Assembly (NCBI GenBank): GCA_965198725.1
Contig: CBDAPX010000001.1
Location: 868,001-932,000 of the forward strand
Origin: CBDAPX01 sp965198725
GTDB taxonomy: Bacteria; Pseudomonadota; Alphaproteobacteria; Rhodobacterales; Rhodobacteraceae
Direction of reading: 5' to 3'
Length of the DNA: 64,000 nt
The notes beneath the pieces were generated by a model, which was not told the origin of the DNA, did no database searches, and saw only the letters and a program-made list of their open reading frames with translations. Position numbers and translations under genes: made by a program. Positions within the stretch are counted from its first letter, which is position 1. The number at the start of each line of letters is the position of its first letter. Below are positions 17,272-25,342 of the stretch, piece by piece.

Positions 17272-17961
17272 ATGCGTCGTGCCGATCGCCTGTTCCAGAT
17301 TGTCCAGTATCTGCGGGGCGGTCGGCTTGTGACCGCAGCGGCCCTTGCCGAGCGGTTAGAGGTTTCTGAACGCACGATTTACCGCGACATGGCGGACCTG
17401 ATCGGCACAGGCGTGCCGATCGAAGGCGAAGCAGGTGTCGGGTATGTCATGCGCCAAGGCTATGACCTGCCGCCCTTGATGTTCACGCATGAAGAACTGG
17501 TCGCCCTGATTTCTGGCGCCCGGATGGTCCGGGAATGGGGCGGTGCAGCCATGGCGCTGGCCGCCGAAGAGGCGCTGATCAAGATCGAAAGCGTGATCCC
17601 TGAAGAGGCGCGCGACCGCGCGGCCCGGGTCGAGGTCCACGCCCGTGACGCGGGTACGATGACCGACGACATCCGCCGCCTGATCGACCAGTTGGAACAG
17701 GCTGCCGAAGACCGCATACGGGTCGTTTTGGATTACATGGATGCCAATGGCGCGGTCACGCAGCGGCAAGTGCGACCATTGGGGCTTTGGTTCTGGGGGA
17801 AGGTCTGGACCCTTGTCGCATGGTGTGAACTGCGCGAGGATTTCCGGATGTTCCGGCTCGACGGCATCACCAGTCACGTGATGGGCGACCAGTTTCGACC
17901 AGAGCCCGACAAAAGCCTGAAGGCGTTTTACGGTCAGCACGTACAGCGCGGACACATGTAA
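17272..17961 (+). CDS. YafY-type transcriptional regulator (HTH_11 + WYL)
   Basis: The 229-residue product opens MRRADRLFQIVQYLRGGR, the usual start of helix-turn-helix type 11 regulators. The recognition helix includes L-E-V-S-E-R-T-I-Y-R-D-M. The C-terminal WYL domain has V-R-P-L-G-L-W-F-W-G-K-V-W-T-L-V-A-W-C-E-L-R-E-D-F-R-M-F-R; the eponymous W-Y-L is varied here to W-T-L. WYL domains sense small ligands or nucleic acids. Only 3 bases separate it from the VOC gene, which may be its target and partner. Confidence 0.9.
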   Translation: MRRADRLFQIVQYLRGGRLVTAAALAERLEVSERTIYRDMADLIGTGVPIEGEAGVGYVMRQGYDLPPLMFTHEELVALISGARMVREWGGAAMALAAEEALIKIESVIPEEARDRAARVEVHARDAGTMTDDIRRLIDQLEQAAEDRIRVVLDYMDANGAVTQRQVRPLGLWFWGKVWTLVAWCELREDFRMFRLDGITSHVMGDQFRPEPDKSLKAFYGQHVQRGHM

Positions 17962-17975
17962 AGCGCCGCGCGCGC

Positions 17976-18884
17976 CTAGCGCCTTTGCGACAGGATCACG
18001 CCGGCCGCGACGATCCCCGCGCCCAAAGCCTGTGGCCAGCTCCATCCGTTGCCCAATGCTACCAGCAAAACCATGACGTAAAACGGCGCAAGGTTGATGT
18101 GCATCGAGGCGACCGCGACGCCTAAACGTCCGACCGAGGCGATCCACATGGCTTGGCTCAGCGCCATACCGGCAAAGGCGTAAATCAAAAGGTATGTCGC
18201 GTCCTGCGTGCTGATATAAGACGGCGGCATCAGATCGTCGCGTCCCGACAAGATCAGCACCACCAGCACCGCAGATGTGCTGAAGGCACCCCCGATCAAT
18301 GTCAGACTGGCCGAGCCGATTGGACTGATGGGGCCCAGATGGCGTACGCAGGCAAAGCTGCCCCAGGAAAAAAGAAACGCCGCGACCACCGCCAAGGCGG
18401 CCCCCAGGCCAAGCTGTGCAGGGGCGCCGACCGAGGTGGCAACGATCCCGCCAATGACAGAGGCCATCAGACCGATGGCAAAATTCAGCGTGAGACGCCG
18501 CTGACGATTGGCCATTTCAATCAGGGTCGAGGCAATGGGCGTGGCAGAAGCAATCAGGGCAACGGTCAAAGGATCGGTGAATTTCTGCGCCACCAGCAAC
18601 AGGTACGCCCCCATGCCAAAACAGGTGCCGCCGATCAACAGTCCGGCCCCCCAATGGGCGTTTTTCACCGCCCGAACCCCGTCGATCATCAACCAGATCG
18701 AGGTCAAAACCAGGCTGGCGAGCGTAAATCGCACCGCGATCAGGGCCAGCGGCGGCCAGTTCTGCAACAGCACCTCTGCGGCCGGAAACCCGGCGGCCCA
18801 AAGGACCATAGAGGTCACACCAAACATGTTGCCGGACACAATGTCCGACTGTGCACGCGGCGCGTGCTGCGGGCTGAACGTCAT
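17976..18884 (-). CDS. EamA/DMT family transporter
   Basis: The product (302 residues) has about ten hydrophobic helices in two EamA repeats, with W-A-A-G-F-P-A-A-E in helix 1 and repeated G-x-x-x-G helices. DMT exporters move amino acids or other metabolites out of the cell; the substrate is unknown. The ATG at 18884 is preferred to an upstream TTG. It converges on the WYL regulator and is divergent from the hydroxypyruvate isomerase-like gene. Confidence 0.88.
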   Translation of the reverse strand: MTFSPQHAPRAQSDIVSGNMFGVTSMVLWAAGFPAAEVLLQNWPPLALIAVRFTLASLVLTSIWLMIDGVRAVKNAHWGAGLLIGGTCFGMGAYLLLVAQKFTDPLTVALIASATPIASTLIEMANRQRRLTLNFAIGLMASVIGGIVATSVGAPAQLGLGAALAVVAAFLFSWGSFACVRHLGPISPIGSASLTLIGGAFSTSAVLVVLILSGRDDLMPPSYISTQDATYLLIYAFAGMALSQAMWIASVGRLGVAVASMHINLAPFYVMVLLVALGNGWSWPQALGAGIVAAGVILSQRR

Positions 18885-19056
18885 TGCCAAGCCCTAGAAT
18901 GTGTTTGATGCCGCGCCTCAAATTTTGCGCAAAGGTACGAGCGTAGAATCATGCGCGATCCGGTCGCGTCCATTATCGACATTTGGTCGTTTTTGGCCTT
19001 TGTCCTTTGCAAAGGGGCGGTTTAGGTTTTTTCCGAAACCACTTACCCGGACAAAT

Positions 19057-19809
19057 ATGCCCAAATTTGCAGCCAATATTTCGCATCTGTTCGTCGAACT
19101 GCCTTATCTCGACCGGTTTGATGCCGCGGCAGCGGCGGGCTTTTCTGCCGTTGAGATTTTGTTCCCTTATGAATTCCATGCGACCGAAACCAAACGCGCC
19201 TTGGTCAAAAACGGGCTAGAGCTGGTTCTGATCAACGCGCCGCCGCCCAGCTATTCGGGCGCGACCCCCGGCTTTGCCGCCATCCCGGGCGGGGAACAGC
19301 GGTTTCAACATGATGTGCGGCGCGTCCTGCGGTATTGCGAAGTATTTCGTAACCGACTGGTACATGTCATGTCCGGGGCGACAGACGCGCCGGACGCGCA
19401 AGCGACCATGGTGCGCAATTTGCAATGGCTGGCCGACGCCGCGCCGTCGCAAGGGTTTTGCATCGAACCGCTCAATCAGGACGATCAGCCGGGCTATTTT
19501 CTGAGCGACTATGGTTTGGCCATCGACATATTGGATGCGGTGGACCGTCCCAATGTTGGGCTGCAATTCGATACCTATCACGCGCATCGCATTCACGGTG
19601 ATGCGGGTGCGGTTTGGGATACCTATGGGGCCCGTGCGCATCACGTGCAAATCGGCGCGCCACCTGACCGTGGTCCGCCTGTCCAATGTGATTTCTTTGA
19701 TTTCCCAGCCTTCTTCGATCTTTTGGATGCGGACGGGTATGACGGCTGGGTCAGCGCCGAATACACACCCGGTGCATCGACGCCCAGCACCTTGGGATGG
19801 ATGCGCTAA
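19057..19809 (+). CDS. Hydroxypyruvate isomerase-like (Hyi/OtnI) TIM-barrel isomerase
   Basis: The 250-residue product begins MPKFAANISHLFVELPYLDR, the typical opening of the Hyi/OtnI family. It carries the sugar-isomerase barrel residues: C-I-E-P-L-N (catalytic glutamate), L-Q-F-D-T-Y-H, H-V-Q-I-G, and near the end S-A-E-Y-T-P. Relatives convert hydroxypyruvate to tartronate semialdehyde or act on four-carbon sugar acids. The ATG at 19057 is chosen because the upstream 52 codons look non-coding. Its end overlaps the convergent LysR gene by 4 bases. Confidence 0.87.
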   Translation: MPKFAANISHLFVELPYLDRFDAAAAAGFSAVEILFPYEFHATETKRALVKNGLELVLINAPPPSYSGATPGFAAIPGGEQRFQHDVRRVLRYCEVFRNRLVHVMSGATDAPDAQATMVRNLQWLADAAPSQGFCIEPLNQDDQPGYFLSDYGLAIDILDAVDRPNVGLQFDTYHAHRIHGDAGAVWDTYGARAHHVQIGAPPDRGPPVQCDFFDFPAFFDLLDADGYDGWVSAEYTPGASTPSTLGWMR

Positions 19810-20699
19810 AGCGCGACGCGGCGGAGTCCTTTTGCCAAGGCATCCCAAACGCGCCGCACGTGCGGTGTGTGCCGCATCGACGGGTGTGCTGCGAGCCAGA
19901 TCGGCAGGCCGGGTATCGCAATGTCGAGATCAATCTCATCAACGCCGGGCGTGTTCAAACCAACCGCCCGCTGCATGAAGCCGATGCCACAGCCCGCTTG
20001 GACCAGCCCCCAATAGGTCACCTGGTTGTCGCATCGAATGGCAAAGAAATCGCGGTCCGCCGGATGGCCGAGATCGGCCATCACATCAAGAATGAGCGGG
20101 TTCTGATCAAACCCAATGACATCATGCGTGTACAGGTCTTCCAGCGTTCGGGGATGTCCACGCTTTTGCAAATAGGTGCTGGCCGCGAAGGGACGGATCG
20201 TGGCCTCGCCAATGTGGCTGGCGATTAGGTCGGGCTGTGTCGGTTTGTACATGCGAACAGCGATGTCGGCCTTGCGAAAAAGCAGGTTTTCGGTTTCGTC
20301 AGAAGGCATGAGATCAATTTGGATATCCGGTTCTGACATACGCAAATCCGCAAGGATCGGCGGCAGGACAAATTGCGACGCCACCATGCTGGCTGTGATC
20401 CGCACCGTACCGGCCAGCTTTTGTGACTGACCTGCGGCGGTCAAGGCGATCAGCTGCATCGCCTCTCTCATTTGCTCGGCCAAAGGCACCATATGTGCGC
20501 CCGTATCGGTTAGATGCAGGCCCCGTGCATGGCGTTCAAATAGTGTTGCGCCCAGCTTGCGTTCCAGCGTTTCGATGTGCCGGCCCAATGTGGGCTGGCT
20601 TTGTCCCAATTGCCGCGCCGCCGCTGAAAGCGAGCCGGTTTCGGCGACGCCCAGAAAGCTTTGGATGAGGGACCAGTCCTGATGTTCCAGATTATCCAT
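19806..20699 (-). CDS. LysR family transcriptional regulator
   Basis: This 297-residue protein has a classical LysR winged helix (residues about 10-67: F-L-G-V-A-E-T-G-S-L-S-A-A-A-R-Q-L, Q-P-T-L-G-R-H-I-E-T-L-E). A substrate-binding domain follows, with G-T-V-R-I-T-A near 95. It is divergent from the broken epimerase-like gene across 95 bases, which contain AT-rich sequence around 20700-20750, so that gene is its likely ancestral target. The effector is unknown. Confidence 0.92.
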   Translation of the reverse strand: MDNLEHQDWSLIQSFLGVAETGSLSAAARQLGQSQPTLGRHIETLERKLGATLFERHARGLHLTDTGAHMVPLAEQMREAMQLIALTAAGQSQKLAGTVRITASMVASQFVLPPILADLRMSEPDIQIDLMPSDETENLLFRKADIAVRMYKPTQPDLIASHIGEATIRPFAASTYLQKRGHPRTLEDLYTHDVIGFDQNPLILDVMADLGHPADRDFFAIRCDNQVTYWGLVQAGCGIGFMQRAVGLNTPGVDEIDLDIAIPGLPIWLAAHPSMRHTPHVRRVWDALAKGLRRVAL

Positions 20700-20794
20700 T
20701 CAATAATGAATACCGGATGGAGCTTTTTAGTCAATTTATGAATTTCATGCACTCGCTATCTAAGACGCAGATCAGGCAGTCAAAGAGGTGCGAC

Positions 20795-21652
20795 ATGACA
20801 AAAACGGTTTTGATCTTTGGGGCGTCGGGACGGTTTGGCCGGAATGCCGGTGCAGCGTTTGAAAAAGCCGGGTGGCAGGTGCGCAGGTTCCGGCGCGATC
20901 AAGACATCCTGGCCCGTTCCGCCGACGGGGCCGACCTGATCGTCAACGCCCTGAACCCGCAATACACCGACTGGGCGGCGCAACTGCCCGGCTTGCACAA
21001 AGAGGTCCGCAACGCGGCCCGTGTCAGCGGGGCCAGCGTGATCATCCCCGGCAATGTTTATGTCTTTGGCCCATCGACGCCAACGCCTTGGTCAGAGAAC
21101 TCGGCACATCGCGCGACCAATCCGCTAGGGCGGTTGCGGACCGAGATGGAAGAGGCGTACCGCGCCGACACGGTGAAGACCATTGTTCTGCGCGCGGGTG
21201 ATTTTCTGGACACCGAACCGTCAGGCAATTGGTTTGACAAGGTCATGATCACAAAGCTGAACCGCGACCGTTTTATCTACCCCGGCAACCCCGACATTCC
21301 GCATGCTTGGGCCTATCTGCCGGATTTGGCGCGGGCCACGGTTGCCTTGGCCGACATGCACGATGCGTTGCCCCAGTTTTCCGACATCCCCTTTGCCGGC
21401 TATACACTGTCCGGCCGCGAGATGGCGGTGGGTCTGAGTGATGCCTGCGGACGGTAAATTACGTTACAGCCAATGCGTTGGTTGCCCATCCAGGTGGCGC
21501 GGCCCTTTTGGCCCATTGCCAAACACCTGCTCGAAATGCGGTACCTGTGGGACACGCCCCATTGGTTGGATGATACGGCATTTCGACGCTTGATGCCGGA
21601 TTTCGCGTCTACGCCTGTTGAACAAGCCCTTGCAGCGGCCATCGGGCGTTAG
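20795..21652 (+). pseudogene. NAD(P)-binding epimerase/dehydratase-like gene with in-frame TAA
   Basis: The gene starts at the ATG at 20795 (AGAGGTG upstream) with a Rossmann motif, V-L-I-F-G-A-S-G-R-F-G-R-N-A-G. The frame reads to a TAA at 21455-21457 after L-S-D-A-C-G-R. It then continues for 64 further codons that look fully coding: I-A-K-H-L-L-E-M-R-Y-L-W-D-T-P-H-W-L-D-D, and later P-D-F-A-S-T-P-V-E-Q-A-L. This is the usual C-terminus of these epimerase-like proteins, up to a TAG at 21650-21652. I therefore read one 285-codon gene with a nonsense mutation. The shortened product might still bind cofactor. It is divergent from LysR and converges on the nuclease-family gene. Confidence 0.8.
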
Positions 21653-22719
21653 GGCACCGCGATGTCGACCCAAACCAAACGGTGTCGGCTGCTATCGTCT
21701 GTCGTCGCCGACTCCGACCAATCGACCCCGGCATCGACGACCGTCAGGTCCGCCGAGGGCAAAACGTAGCTGACCCTTAACCGGCCCGCACCCTGCCAAT
21801 CGACCGTGTCCAGGGCGCTGTCGCCTGCGTGCCCCTGATCGGGCAAACCGGCGGCAACGGGGCTGGCTGGTTGCGTGTCCTGAAGGGCGGGGTGTGCGAT
21901 AAGCGAGCGAATGGCCGCGTGGCGGCCATCGCTGTCAAACGGATCAAGGTTCGCATTCCCGGCGAGAACGAAGGGTGCGATCGGACCCGGACCCATGAGG
22001 CCGTCAAGAAACCATGTCCAAAAGGCGATCTCATCATGGTTGCGGAGCCCGTTGCGGTCCTCTGGTCCGTCAAACACGGGCGGTGTCGCATGAAAGGTCA
22101 TGAGCGTCAGGGTCACGCCATTGGGCAACGCAACCGGCAGCACCCAATGACCGGATGAGGACAGCCGTTGGCGTTCAAGGGCTGCAGAACTGGGAAATGG
22201 GCTGCCATCGGGATGTGTCGGAAGGGTTGCTTTTGGCAGGTCCTTCCAAACGAGGTCATCAAATTGCTGGATTTCGGCGGTGTCGATGGGGAAACGGGAC
22301 AAAACAGCCATCGCGCTGTGTCCAGAAAACGCTCCAAACCCGTGCGCGTCCCCGGGGCCGCCGGGCTTTCCATCGCCGTCGAGATCCTGGTCCGCCATCA
22401 GGCCACGGTTGGTCGGTGGGGCATAGATATGCGGATAGGCTGCACCGTTTTCAGCCAATAAATCAGCAAGCGCCTGAATGGCCCTGTTTTCATAATCCCA
22501 ATCGATGCTCTGCAAAGCGATGAGATCGGGAGATGTCCGGGCGATTGTATCAACCGTGGCCATGACGTCATCGGTGCGGCGCTGAATATCGCGCAACAAA
22601 ATACCTGGACCGTCTCGCGACAATTCCGTGTTGAAGGTGGCGATCCGAATGGTTTCGCCACCCTGTGCGACCGACACAAACGCAAAAAGAAAAAGGCCGG
22701 CGATGGATGCTCGAAGCAT
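21649..22719 (-). CDS. Endonuclease/exonuclease/phosphatase family protein, exported
   Basis: The product (356 residues) has a signal peptide (MLRASIAGLFLFAFVSVAQG) and then the EEP fold: I-R-I-A-T-F-N-T-E-L at the first strand, D-L-I-A-L-Q-S-I-D-W-D, a central T-L-M-T-F-H-A-T-P-P, F-V-L-A-G-N-A-N-L-D-P-F-D-S (Asp/Asn pair), and a final D-D-S-S-R-H-R-L-V-W-V-D (catalytic histidine). Members hydrolyse phosphodiester bonds; the extracytoplasmic substrate is unknown. Its ATG at 22719 overlaps the stop of the restored frame of the upstream membrane gene (TGATG), which supports both the coupling and the frameshift reading of that gene. Confidence 0.82.
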   Translation of the reverse strand: MLRASIAGLFLFAFVSVAQGGETIRIATFNTELSRDGPGILLRDIQRRTDDVMATVDTIARTSPDLIALQSIDWDYENRAIQALADLLAENGAAYPHIYAPPTNRGLMADQDLDGDGKPGGPGDAHGFGAFSGHSAMAVLSRFPIDTAEIQQFDDLVWKDLPKATLPTHPDGSPFPSSAALERQRLSSSGHWVLPVALPNGVTLTLMTFHATPPVFDGPEDRNGLRNHDEIAFWTWFLDGLMGPGPIAPFVLAGNANLDPFDSDGRHAAIRSLIAHPALQDTQPASPVAAGLPDQGHAGDSALDTVDWQGAGRLRVSYVLPSADLTVVDAGVDWSESATTDDSSRHRLVWVDIAVP

Positions 22720-23553
22720 CACACGGTTTGCACCGCTTCGGCGTTGCGATAGGCGCGGCGGCGTTTTTCCTCAATGGGCTCTGCCACCCGCAACATCGCG
22801 GCACCGCGCATCACCATGCTGGCCGGCAGAAAGGCCCAGGCCGAAATCGTCCAGATCATGCTTTGTGGCGAACGGAAGGTGATGGGGGGCGATTACTTCG
22901 GAAATGATCATCAGCGCAGCAGGAATGGCAAAGGGCAACAAGGCGCCAAAGATGACATTGACACGGCCATCCCGGCGCAGCCGTTGTACCACGTCACCGC
23001 CGGTTGTGGGATCAAAAAGAGGCAGGTTGACCCACACGTTGAAAGCCCCTGCCCCGATAGGCCAGCGCGTAAATCGAACGACAAGGCCAAAGGTCGCCAT
23101 GGCCATCAACGAAACCGCGTAGGCCAAGCTGGCGGATCTTTGCAGCAGTTCCAGATCTGTGAGCGTTGTGGATGACGGGGCCACCAACACCATCAGACGG
23201 ATCGGCGAAAAGGGAAAATTCAGAAGATCAGACGCGGTATTCGAAAACGAAACCATCATCAGCGTCAGTGTCGAGGGCTCATATTGATCCTTGAACATCA
23301 CCGTCAGACAAAACACCATCGCAAACAAGGCCACAAACCGGATACGGTTCAACGGCGGTGCATCCCGAAACTCGACAAAGCTTGGGTAGGCTGTGTTGTA
23401 TTCGATGAATGTCAGCAAACCGCACAGAATTGCCATCAGGGCAATAATGTCGTTGGCCTGCGAAATATGCTCCGGCAGCAGCAAAGACGGTGTTGCAACC
23501 AGTGTTGCAACAAGGACTCCCCGCATCACGGCGCTCGGTATACGCGCTATCAC
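22719..23553 (-). pseudogene. Conserved multi-pass membrane protein, frameshifted in a 6-base C tract
   Basis: The frame from ATG 23553 encodes a protein with about six hydrophobic segments and no recognised domain. Near its end it runs out of phase after S-E-V-I-A-P and finishes with an unlikely D-A-R-C-R-D-V-A-G-G-R-A-H tail. Shifting one base at the G6 run (22884-22889 on the plus strand, C6 in the gene) restores a plausible end: I-T-F-R-S-P-Q-S-M-I-W-T-I-S-A-W, then a charged E-E-K-R-R-R tail stopping at 22719. That stop overlaps the next gene's ATG. The total length is one base over a multiple of three, as expected for a single insertion. It could be a mutation, a sequencing error or a slippery tract. 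The function is unknown. Confidence 0.68.
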
Positions 23554-23883
23554 TCTTTGACCCCCTCAAACTGGACTGGCGCGATACGTTGCCGAGCCGT
23601 TGTTCCAACTTGATCCCGCCTTTGTGGCGGATGCCTCAATCTTGCCGCAATTGTGCCGCGTTTCTGCCAACCGCTCAAGCGGCGGCATCCTCAGATGCAG
23701 GAATTAGGCCGATGGAATGAATAAACTGGTGTTTTCTTGCATCAGGCCCCGACACTTTTTGTGAGCAGCCTGATCAAGGCCACAACATCTTGTGGTGTTA
23801 CTCTGTAACGGTCCGAAAAAAAATCAGGCGACCCAAAGGCCGCCTGAAGAATAAATCAAGATTTTCCAGTCTTTTAGTCTGGC
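23554..23883. other. 330-base gene-free stretch between the membrane protein and leuD
   Basis: The region lies upstream of the minus-strand membrane gene and downstream of leuD. Apart from the leuD terminator at 23816-23847 I see no coding frame with a ribosome-binding site, no RNA gene and no repeat. It presumably holds the promoter of the membrane protein/nuclease pair. Confidence 0.5.
23816..23847 (-). terminator. Intrinsic terminator after leuD
   Basis: On the minus strand TCAGGCG and CGCCTGA (plus-strand 23824-23830 and 23841-23847) form a 7-base-pair stem with a 10-base loop. A run of eight T (plus-strand A at 23816-23823) follows directly. Stem plus T-run is the standard rho-independent form, and it lies 36 bases past the leuD stop. 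Confidence 0.88.
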
Positions 23884-24489
23884 TTAGACCCAAGGCCGTT
23901 CTGCAGATGCCTTGGCTTCAAAGGCATCAATGGAGGCAACTTTTTCCATCGATTGCCCGATGTCATCCAGTCCTTCCAATAAGCAATGTTTTTTAAACCC
24001 GTCGACGTCGAACGAGAAACTTTGGCCATCAGAGGTGGTCACGGTCTGGGCTTCCAGATCGACGGTGATCCGCGCGTTAGAGCCTTTTTCGGCGTCTGCC
24101 ATCAAGATATCGACCTGCTCTTGCGGCAGGGCGATCGGCAGGATGCCGTTCTTGAAGCAGTTGTTGTAGAAGATGTCCGCAAAGCTGGGCGCGATGACAC
24201 AGCGAATGCCGAAATCCAGCAATGCCCAAGGTGCGTGTTCGCGTGACGAGCCGCAGCCGAAATTGTCACCGGCGACGATGATTTCAGAGTCGCGATATTG
24301 CGGCTGGTTCAGAACGAAGTCCGGGATTTCGTTGCCCTCCGCGTCATAGCGCATCTCATCAAAAAGGTTCACACCCAGACCCGACCGTTTGATCGTTTTG
24401 AGGAACTGTTTAGGGATGATCATATCCGTATCGATGTTGATCAATGGCATCGGTGCGGCCACACCGGTCAGCGTTTCGAACTTATCCAT
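23884..24489 (-). CDS. leuD: 3-isopropylmalate dehydratase small subunit LeuD
   Basis: The 201-residue product matches the swivelling domain of isopropylmalate isomerase: P-L-I-N-I-D-T-D-M-I-I-P-K-Q-F-L, then N-F-G-C-G-S-S-R-E-H-A-P-W-A-L, and F-A-D-I-F-Y-N-N-C-F-K-N-G. With LeuC it converts 2-isopropylmalate to 3-isopropylmalate in leucine biosynthesis. AGGAGA lies 5 bases before the ATG. leuC is upstream on the same strand, but an unrelated HdeD-like gene and a terminator hairpin lie between them, so the two subunits are probably transcribed separately. Confidence 0.95.
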   Translation of the reverse strand: MDKFETLTGVAAPMPLINIDTDMIIPKQFLKTIKRSGLGVNLFDEMRYDAEGNEIPDFVLNQPQYRDSEIIVAGDNFGCGSSREHAPWALLDFGIRCVIAPSFADIFYNNCFKNGILPIALPQEQVDILMADAEKGSNARITVDLEAQTVTTSDGQSFSFDVDGFKKHCLLEGLDDIGQSMEKVASIDAFEAKASAERPWV

Positions 24490-24646
24490 CGGTGTCTCCT
24501 GAAAGGTTGCCGGTTTTAATCATAGAGCCCGCCGCGATACAAGCCGATCTCAATGCTATCAGCCTTGTTTTAAAGGATAGCCGCCGCCAAGAGCATCGCG
24601 CTTGGCGGCGTTTGAAAGGGATGCGGCAGGGCGCGTACCCCGGCGG

Positions 24647-25189
24647 TTACTTTTGCACTTTGTCTTTTACAAAGTTGACTGCTGTGCGCAGGAAGAACGC
24701 CATCACGATCAGGCCCGCGCCGTTGATCAAAAGCTCGATCCCCAACAGGATGCCAAGCAATTGAACCGAAGCCGCGGCAAAGTTGGCAAGGATATAGGCC
24801 GCCAGCAGAACAGAAGCGGCCCCTGAAATCAGCATGGGCCAGAAGAACGCTGTGTCCTTCATCCGATAGGCCGTGATGATCCGCAAGACGCCGCCTGCGG
24901 CCAGCAGGATCGTGACCAGCAACGCCAGCGAAATGGTGCCTTCCAGCGGGTTAAAGACAAAAGATCCGCCAAGAAACAGCATCAAAATGCCCAATCCGAT
25001 GGACATCAGCTTGCTGCCAAAGCCTTCGGCGCCAAACCCGGCGAAAATCTGAAAGCCGCCGCTGACGGCAAACATGATGCCTGTTACCGTTGTGACCGCG
25101 ATAGAGGCCGCCACTGCGTTGCCCAGAACAAAAACACCAAATACGACGGACAGGATGCCAAGCAGCAGCCATTTTACCCATTGTTTCAT
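24647..25189 (-). CDS. HdeD family acid-resistance-type membrane protein
   Basis: The product (180 residues from the ATG at 25189, MKQWVKWLLLG) has six hydrophobic segments with the DUF308 repeats of HdeD: G-I-L-S-V-V-F-G-V-F-V-L, then G-I-L-M-L-F-L-G-G, and G-I-L-L-G-I-E-L-L-I-N-G-A. HdeD is an inner-membrane protein linked to acid resistance at high cell density in E. coli; its biochemical action is unknown. It lies between leuC and leuD on the same strand with clear gaps on both sides, so it probably has its own promoter. Confidence 0.87.
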   Translation of the reverse strand: MKQWVKWLLLGILSVVFGVFVLGNAVAASIAVTTVTGIMFAVSGGFQIFAGFGAEGFGSKLMSIGLGILMLFLGGSFVFNPLEGTISLALLVTILLAAGGVLRIITAYRMKDTAFFWPMLISGAASVLLAAYILANFAAASVQLLGILLGIELLINGAGLIVMAFFLRTAVNFVKDKVQK

Positions 25190-25290
25190 AAGGATGTCCC
25201 TTTTTCCCACGGTATTTTTTATGCGCAAAGCCTATCGGGCGGCGGGGCGTTTGTCATCCGTGATCTTATCTGATTTGGAATATGTCACGA

Positions 25291-25323
25291 AAAATGGCGC
25301 CCCGGTGAAGGGCGCCATTTTTT
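25291..25323. terminator. Strong bidirectional-type terminator hairpin after leuC
   Basis: AAATGGCGCCC (25292-25302) pairs exactly with GGGCGCCATTT (25310-25320), an 11-base stem with a 7-base loop flanked by A and T runs on both sides. On the minus strand it ends leuC, whose stop is 20 bases away. It separates leuC from the HdeD-like gene. Confidence 0.88.
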
Positions 25324-25342
25324 GAACGTTGGTTCACCGTGA

